Source: Candidatus Woesearchaeota archaeon
GTDB lineage: Archaea > Nanobdellota > Nanobdellia > Woesearchaeales > JACQSR01
DNA: 7,738 nucleotides
NCBI GenBank assembly: GCA_023255615.1
Contig: JAHFLI010000058.1
Span: forward strand, 1-7,738
Direction: 5' to 3'
Positions 5,101-7,738 of the stretch are shown here, one piece after another. Numbering within the stretch: the first letter of the stretch is position 1; the number at the start of each line of letters is the position of its first letter. The position numbers and the translations under genes were made by a program. The notes under the pieces are model-generated. The model searched no databases, was not told the DNA's origin, and saw nothing but the letters and a program-made list of their open reading frames with translations.

Positions 5101-7251
5101 ATCATTTGCAGTCATTCTAAAGCTGACATTTTTCCCACCAGCTGCAAACCACGTATGGCCAGATGGCATGACCCATGAAATATTGGCTTGGAAATTATTA
5201 CCTGAACCACCAGTATATGTAGTATAATTAGCAATTTCCCATTGCCCAGATGTAGTGTTATAATATTCTAAACGTGCAGCAACAACAAGAGATGCCGAAT
5301 CGTTCCAATTAACACGGAAATACGTTGAATTGCCCTCTAATCCCGGATTGGTGGTGTTCCGATATTCTGTTGCTTGAAAAATGTAGGAAAGCAAAGAAAC
5401 TCCCCCAAAGTTAGTACCATCTACAGTATAATTTTTCGGCGGAGACAAATCAATGATAAAGAAACCACCACTTGACCTCAAATTAACTAAACCGCCGACA
5501 ACGGTCATATTTTGTTGCTTTCCTTTCCCATCACGGATTGTTGCGTTCCAAAACCAGGAATTTGAGGCAGCATCATTAGCGACTTCGGAGAGATTCAAAC
5601 TCACCCAGCAGTAAACCGTTGTATTTGAAAGATTCATTGTCAGAGTTGGATTGCACTGTAACCCACCATTCTTCAATGTAAAATTCAACGTGTATGCATT
5701 TGTGTATCCATACGCAACCGTGATATTGATAGAATTATTATCCAAACCAACACCCGTATCATTAAACGAAACGTTGATTAAAATATTCGTCTCATTAGTG
5801 AAATTCTGAGTTCCAATTGGAGTAATCGCAAAAATATTAGGTGGCTGATCATCAGTTGCTTCCGTTCCACCAGTCAAGTGATCTGCATACAACTTCGTTA
5901 CTCCGCCTTCATTCAGTCGACATCCACTTCCACCAGTGACGATAGCTGCATGATTATCTGGACTGACGGCACCAGAACACTCATTGACTTGATTACATAA
6001 AGGAGAAGAGAGGGTATTATTACAATAAAAGACACGATCAGATAACCGAGCAAACGAGACAATGGCGTATCGGTAAACAGACTCATTAGGCAGCCAACTG
6101 GTAAGTTCCGCCCACATCGACGTTTGATTAAAGCCTTCTCCTCCGGAATTATTAGCGAAAACGGTCGGTCTTCCTTCAATCTGAGTGTTGTTGAGCAGCC
6201 CAGAAAAAACGGTCGAATTAACTGATAATCCAACAATAGATATATTCAAACGAGCACCAAACGCGTCGGTAAAGTTTATGACTAATGTATAATTGTACCG
6301 TGAAGGATTCATATAATAAGGAGCCGCGGGAAGACTGGCAAATGCACTCGAACCATTAGTCAAAAACACCTGAATAAAGGTTCCATTGACAAACTTCGAG
6401 TAATTATTGAGGACAGATACATTTGTTCCTTCAATAGTCGCGACAACTGGAGGGCCTCCTGTTGCGTTGAAGTTGTTACATGCAACGTTTCCCGCAGTAT
6501 CATTTGCGCAGAACCAAATTGCGTGTGGACCTGGATTGGTGGTATTACTAAGAATAGTCACCGTAATATTAGTAGTCCACGTAATACTCTTATTTTGAAA
6601 TAATCCAAGCGAAACGTTCGTTCCATAGGGGGCAGATGATCGTTCAGCAATATATCCCCACACTGAATGAACGCCCACAAATCGTTCATCTGTTACGTTG
6701 ACTTCTACTTTGATAGGGAAATCAGTGAAATTATATCCCCCATTCACCATACTCCGATCAGGAGTAACGGGGACAATACTTGGCACGGCAGCATCGACAT
6801 AAACAGTAAAGTTGGCTTTTGAAAAGTTATAATTTTTACCTACTGAAGCTACGGTCGAGTTTTGCGCCTTACAGTTCCAAATAAAGGAAACGTTATTAGG
6901 CATTCCTGAAATATTAAACCCAGTAATAGTTCCATTAATAGTAATAGTATTATTCACTCCTTTCTCCATCCAGGTACCAGTATCATTCGCCCAGAGAGAT
7001 ATATTTGAATAATTACCTGTCGAATTACAATAAAAGATAGTCGTCTGGTTTGACGTATTAGTATACGTTTGAGGAGAAATCAAATCGATATCTTGAATCT
7101 CGCCGAGTACGACGTATCCAAACACAATCACCACGAACAGAATCATGAAGAGGAAAAGACGAAGATTTAGTTTTCCCTCCCTTAGCATGAAACACCCTCT
7201 TTTTGCATATAAATACCCTCTTTTTTTCGTCGACAAGCGCCGACCTACCAT
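2182..7251 (-). CDS. Giant N-glycosylation-rich surface protein with Ig/FN3-like modules and PGF-pre-PGF domain
   Basis: A 1,689-residue (from 7251) predicted cell-surface protein, anchored once in the membrane, likely an S-layer-like, adhesive or shielding component; its ligand is unknown. Order: signal peptide with hydrophobic core 31-50; Ig-like modules with boundaries near 153, 267, 467, 600, 736, 859, 967, 1059, 1256 and 1356, often ending in NDT-[AV]-GN-like loops before a Pro-containing linker; the last (1356-1446) is FN3-like (YGTTT, GLSTGTLYYF). A Gly/Ser hinge (1449-1476) leads to the PGF-pre-PGF domain (about 1480-1622; W1570, W1591, TPGFSYFAI), a Pro/Thr stalk (1624-1658), a membrane helix (1660-1683) and the tail ERKKTS. 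No PGF-CTERM archaeosortase signal is present. Eighteen Cys in the ectodomain fall in close pairs, suggesting disulfides; none lie in the last 250 residues. Start: 7251 is the longest ATG start below a consensus box A. ATG 7188 (Met22), after GAGGGTG, gives a more normal signal peptide and is at least as likely. Confidence 0.9.
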   Translation of the reverse strand: MVGRRLSTKKRGYLYAKRGCFMLREGKLNLRLFLFMILFVVIVFGYVVLGEIQDIDLISPQTYTNTSNQTTIFYCNSTGNYSNISLWANDTGTWMEKGVNNTITINGTITGFNISGMPNNVSFIWNCKAQNSTVASVGKNYNFSKANFTVYVDAAVPSIVPVTPDRSMVNGGYNFTDFPIKVEVNVTDERFVGVHSVWGYIAERSSAPYGTNVSLGLFQNKSITWTTNITVTILSNTTNPGPHAIWFCANDTAGNVACNNFNATGGPPVVATIEGTNVSVLNNYSKFVNGTFIQVFLTNGSSAFASLPAAPYYMNPSRYNYTLVINFTDAFGARLNISIVGLSVNSTVFSGLLNNTQIEGRPTVFANNSGGEGFNQTSMWAELTSWLPNESVYRYAIVSFARLSDRVFYCNNTLSSPLCNQVNECSGAVSPDNHAAIVTGGSGCRLNEGGVTKLYADHLTGGTEATDDQPPNIFAITPIGTQNFTNETNILINVSFNDTGVGLDNNSINITVAYGYTNAYTLNFTLKNGGLQCNPTLTMNLSNTTVYCWVSLNLSEVANDAASNSWFWNATIRDGKGKQQNMTVVGGLVNLRSSGGFFIIDLSPPKNYTVDGTNFGGVSLLSYIFQATEYRNTTNPGLEGNSTYFRVNWNDSASLVVAARLEYYNTTSGQWEIANYTTYTGGSGNNFQANISWVMPSGHTWFAAGGKNVSFRMTANDTVGLSATTSYNLTVHVNDTTAPSLVTFMINGTNGTRANISSSYIKLNFTIQEAASLKNVIYRIDGWNNPSNMTAYLWRDFNRSVSGTFDDVDSLKVNESLLNQTLPSNGSGLGDGIHFVNITIRDDYDNIKTFSGVFNFTIDTRYPNQSMIAAVADNAVTVNDSDTRSLAYFNVTGFDTFDGNRSGIMNRSYSVDCDSTGTIYAFTNFVTFQPFNVSGCTGRNSTFVLTINVTDYARNSNITKYRFPVDDVVPVFNNFTVSNGTGNMTITWDTSDAYNNISATSVGFYLDSDSTLIKVQSNLGALNTTNYNFAPGYHTLRMHANDTVGNEVNSSLVGFFVQGNQSFDVAVASWRIFLANRSKTNATIQIMLQNGTKNHLNNATVNQTIDVIISANSSTNEVMNITLEVNASRMTWNQNFSLILNDTVTVPVIESSYKLQVRKYVLFNETLDHAFADNDSYFGIVDFPSAIGGDYDRFIWFPSRTKMNGAGYVVNISSCAGLGIDDAAFTSLNTVPCYNSSNGKTKVFVPHFGAVAAVNSSMPPNVTITTPSVLQGNASFIFNLTVSGDATSCRYYFNRTAENYSMTLSADYGGFSICYTNITHANRSAIPDNPENVTFYVTDAYGNLNKTVFRFTINDTVVPNTIDALSTNIGSSNKIVISFNTTEHTNTTLNYGTTTALGTASDDIYLDTTHSFNLNGLSTGTLYYFNFTYCDVQGNCRVNGTFNATTETGGSGDSGSSSSSSGGGGGGGGAGPGAASNYAAKASKFWTSIASGVSGALDIENDQIAITHVGFTVNADVDLVTLFVYSLKEKPTDIPGASSKVFQYLEVKPEGLENKDITSGEIKFKVDKQWLVDNGASSGDVVLYHYTSAGWVALPTQMVKEDEKSVSFTASTPGFSYFAIGTKIVPPTTTPTEEKPTTPTTQPPQEKPPVIAPPVVAGTNSALIGVIIVVIVLLVGLIGYYIYERKKTS
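2386..2814 (-). other. PGF-pre-PGF domain region of the giant surface protein
   Basis: Residues about 1480-1622. The recognisable family pattern is a conserved first strand (SKFW), the QYLEVKPEGL strand, EIKFKV followed by W1570, the LYHYTSAGW strand with W1591, ALPT, and the closing TPGFSYFAI. In archaeal proteins this domain usually precedes a PGF-CTERM sorting signal; here it is followed by a Pro/Thr stalk and an ordinary membrane helix. It contains no Cys and no Asn-X-Ser/Thr sequon. Confidence 0.85.
2824..2907 (-). other. Gly/Ser-rich hinge
   Basis: Residues 1449-1476 are almost entirely Gly, Ser and Ala, with runs of six or more Ser and eight Gly. They separate the sequon-dense Ig-like array from the PGF-pre-PGF domain and probably act as a flexible linker. 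The Gly codons use all third bases, so selection appears to act on the protein rather than on a DNA repeat. Confidence 0.8.
3451..3609 (-). repeat. Duplicated Cys/His module, copy B (residues 1215-1267)
   Basis: Starts at C1215, has C1233 followed seven residues later by TKVFVPHF (His1247), then PPN-V...TP at 1259-1267. From the second Cys onward it aligns without gaps to copy A (residues 425-478): the spacings Cys-x7-TK and His-x11-PPN are identical. About 10 of 35 positions are identical, with further conservative changes. The residue after HF is Gly. Confidence 0.6.
5818..5979 (-). repeat. Duplicated Cys/His module, copy A (residues 425-478)
   Basis: Starts at C425, has C444 followed seven residues later by TKLYADHLT (His458, Thr460), then PPN-I...TP at 470-478. 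Two extra Cys (C410, C419) lie just before it. It matches copy B at residues 1215-1267 in Cys, TK, His and PPN spacing. The HLT tripeptide equals the core of the GPS cleavage site of GAIN domains, but the Trp and CxC signature of that family is absent. Confidence 0.6.
7182..7208 (-). other. Possible 8-codon upstream mini-ORF overlapping the ATG at 7188
   Basis: ATG at 7208 opens MQKEGVSC and then a TAA at 7184-7182, giving ATGCTAA around the candidate main start at 7188. Its ATG is preceded by GAGGGT seven bases upstream. If the main protein starts at 7188, this layout could couple termination of the leader peptide to initiation. If the main protein starts at 7251, it is merely an out-of-frame coincidence. 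Very short, so speculative. Confidence 0.25.
7194..7225 (-). repeat. Direct repeat AAAAAGAGGGT, 21-nt period, around alternative starts
   Basis: The 11-mer AAAAAGAGGGT occurs twice on the minus strand (7225-7215 and 7204-7194), exactly 21 nt apart, and each copy is followed within 5-6 bases by an ATG (7208 and 7188). In the long reading frame this gives a seven-residue repeat, KRGYLYA then KRGCFML. Each copy resembles a ribosome-binding site. Confidence 0.6.
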
Positions 7252-7279
7252 ATCTTTTTATAATTCTTAAAGAAAGGAG

Positions 7280-7289
7280 TATATAAATA
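7280..7289. promoter_or_regulatory. AT-rich box A of the divergent promoter
   Basis: On the minus strand 7287-7280 reads TTTATATA, centred about 32 nt before the ATG at 7251, predicting a transcription start near 7258 and a leader of a few bases (or about 70 nt if translation begins at 7188). The same stretch, read on the plus strand as TATATAAATA after the purine-rich AGAAAGGAG, could serve the DUF192 gene, with a start near 7310 and a leader of about 20 nt. No other good box A is seen for that gene. Confidence 0.5.
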
Positions 7290-7307
7290 TTTGCAAACAC
7301 CAATAAG

Positions 7308-7320
7308 TTATCGACGATAA
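7308..7320. promoter_or_regulatory. 13-bp palindrome TTATCGACGATAA, possible operator
   Basis: The arms TTATCG and CGATAA pair perfectly around a central A. It lies between the shared box A and the DUF192 start codon, about where transcription of that gene would begin, a position where a dimeric regulator would block initiation. No regulator is identified, so function is inference. Confidence 0.35.
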
Positions 7321-7329
7321 GAGACGAAA

Positions 7330-7665
7330 ATGAAGATATTTAAAGGAACGAAAAAGATTGGGGAAGGAACATTATATGCAACTTTGCTGCAGCAAACCAT
7401 CGGCTTAATGTTCTCGTTGAACAAGAAAATAGTGATTTTTCAGTTTAATCAGGAGCGAAAAGTCTCAATTCATACGTGGTTCATGTTTTTCTCTCTCGAT
7501 CTCATCTATCTCAATGAAAAAAAGAAGATTGTAGAAATAAAAAGAGATCTGCATCCATTTTCATTATTCAAGCCACAAAAAAAAGCTAGTTATATCATTG
7601 AAGCACCAAGTGGCTTTATCAGAAAATACAAACTCAAAGAACATCTTACTCTTCAATTACGATAG
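7330..7665 (+). CDS. DUF192 (COG1430) family protein
   Basis: A 111-residue protein of the DUF192 family, a small conserved fold of unproven function. Visible family features are the GLMF segment near residues 25-28, the central IHTWFMFFSLDLIYLN (about 47-62, matching the family's aromatic-Met...P/S-hydrophobic-D-hydrophobic core), the following VxxI strand, and the closing YIIEAPSGFIRKYKLKEH (the family's YVLE-P-G ... helix). Many bacterial members are secreted; this one has no signal peptide and is probably cytoplasmic, as in related archaea. Length is typical. The ATG at 7330 begins directly with the first beta strand; AAGAGACG upstream is at best a weak Shine-Dalgarno. The gene is divergent from the giant surface protein and overlaps the tail of the next gene by 20 bp. 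Confidence 0.85.
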   Translation: MKIFKGTKKIGEGTLYATLLQQTIGLMFSLNKKIVIFQFNQERKVSIHTWFMFFSLDLIYLNEKKKIVEIKRDLHPFSLFKPQKKASYIIEAPSGFIRKYKLKEHLTLQLR

Positions 7666-7738
7666 CTGGTTTATGAGGCAATGCATGAGAAGCTTTCTTC
7701 TCTTTGCTCTTTTCTTCTTTCATCAGTTCAACAGAACA
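7646..7738 (-). CDS. C-terminal end of an unidentified protein, 5' part outside window
   Basis: On the minus strand, the only frame open from the window edge gives 30 residues beginning CSVELMKEEK and ending HKPAIVIEE, with a TAA stop at 7648-7646. The other two minus frames hit stops within a few codons. The segment is Lys/Glu-rich (KEEKSKEKK), like a charged, probably disordered or helical tail. No family can be recognised from so short a piece. It converges on the DUF192 gene and overlaps its last 20 bp, consistent with the tight packing seen at 600/601. Confidence 0.6.
   Translation of the reverse strand, partial: CSVELMKEEKSKEKKASHALPHKPAIVIEE
7693..7720 (+). terminator. Pyrimidine-rich tract, possible terminator of the DUF192 gene
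   Basis: Beginning 28 bases after the DUF192 stop, the plus strand is nearly all T and C with short T runs (maximum four). It could promote archaeal oligo-T termination, but it also simply complements the Lys/Glu codons of the convergent gene, so the call is weak. Confidence 0.25.

Noticed and set aside
5913..6236. Minus-strand ORF of 107 codons
   Set aside because: Shadow frame of the giant gene, with hydrophobic stretches arising from shifted codons and no start signal.
7058..7303. Minus-strand ORF of 81 codons across the divergent promoter
   Set aside because: It overlaps the signal peptide region of the giant gene in another frame and begins upstream of the predicted transcription start.
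1..7738. Mobile element, CRISPR array, defence island or tRNA
   Set aside because: No transposase, integrase, terminal inverted repeats, spaced direct repeats, effector genes or tRNA-like cloverleaf sequences were seen on either strand.

Overview
The window looks archaeal. It has box A (TATA) promoter elements of the form TTTATATA, one of them placed for leaderless transcription. Its S-adenosylhomocysteine hydrolase ends at the short archaeal-type C terminus, and its largest protein carries a PGF-pre-PGF domain, a domain best known from archaeal surface proteins. The AT-rich composition, near-absent intergenic space and small DUF192 protein fit a DPANN archaeon (Woesearchaeota/Pacearchaeota-like). 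That placement is inference; a methanogen-related euryarchaeote is the main alternative.

Layout from left to right: (1) 1-600 (+), the C-terminal part of ahcY, entering from outside the window. (2) 601-2124 (-), a 507-residue type I surface protein with a signal peptide, repeated Ig-like/COG1361-type modules and a C-terminal membrane anchor. Its stop codon directly abuts that of ahcY. (3) 2125-2181, a short gap holding a T-rich terminator for the upstream gene and a box A for the 507-residue gene. (4) 2182-7251 (-), a giant 1,689-residue surface protein with about ten Ig/FN3-like modules, about 115 N-glycosylation sequons, a Gly/Ser hinge, a PGF-pre-PGF domain, a Pro/Thr stalk and a membrane anchor. 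(5) 7252-7329, a divergent promoter region with an AT-rich box usable on either strand and a 13-bp palindrome. (6) 7330-7665 (+), a cytoplasmic DUF192 protein. (7) 7646-7738 (-), the C-terminal tail of a gene that continues beyond the window and overlaps the DUF192 gene tail to tail.

The two minus-strand genes probably build or decorate the cell envelope. Both have the topology signal peptide - beta-sandwich modules - short stalk - membrane helix - short basic tail, and they are neighbours, but each appears to have its own promoter. ahcY (methyl cycle) and the DUF192 gene look functionally unrelated to them. There are no RNA genes, CRISPR arrays, insertion sequences or defence systems in the window. 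The observations most worth following are the abrupt end of the sequons at the PGF-pre-PGF domain, a Cys/His module duplicated inside the giant protein (one copy carries an HLT tripeptide like that of GPS autoproteolysis sites), and an unusual translation-start region with a 21-nt duplication and a mini-ORF overlapping a start codon.
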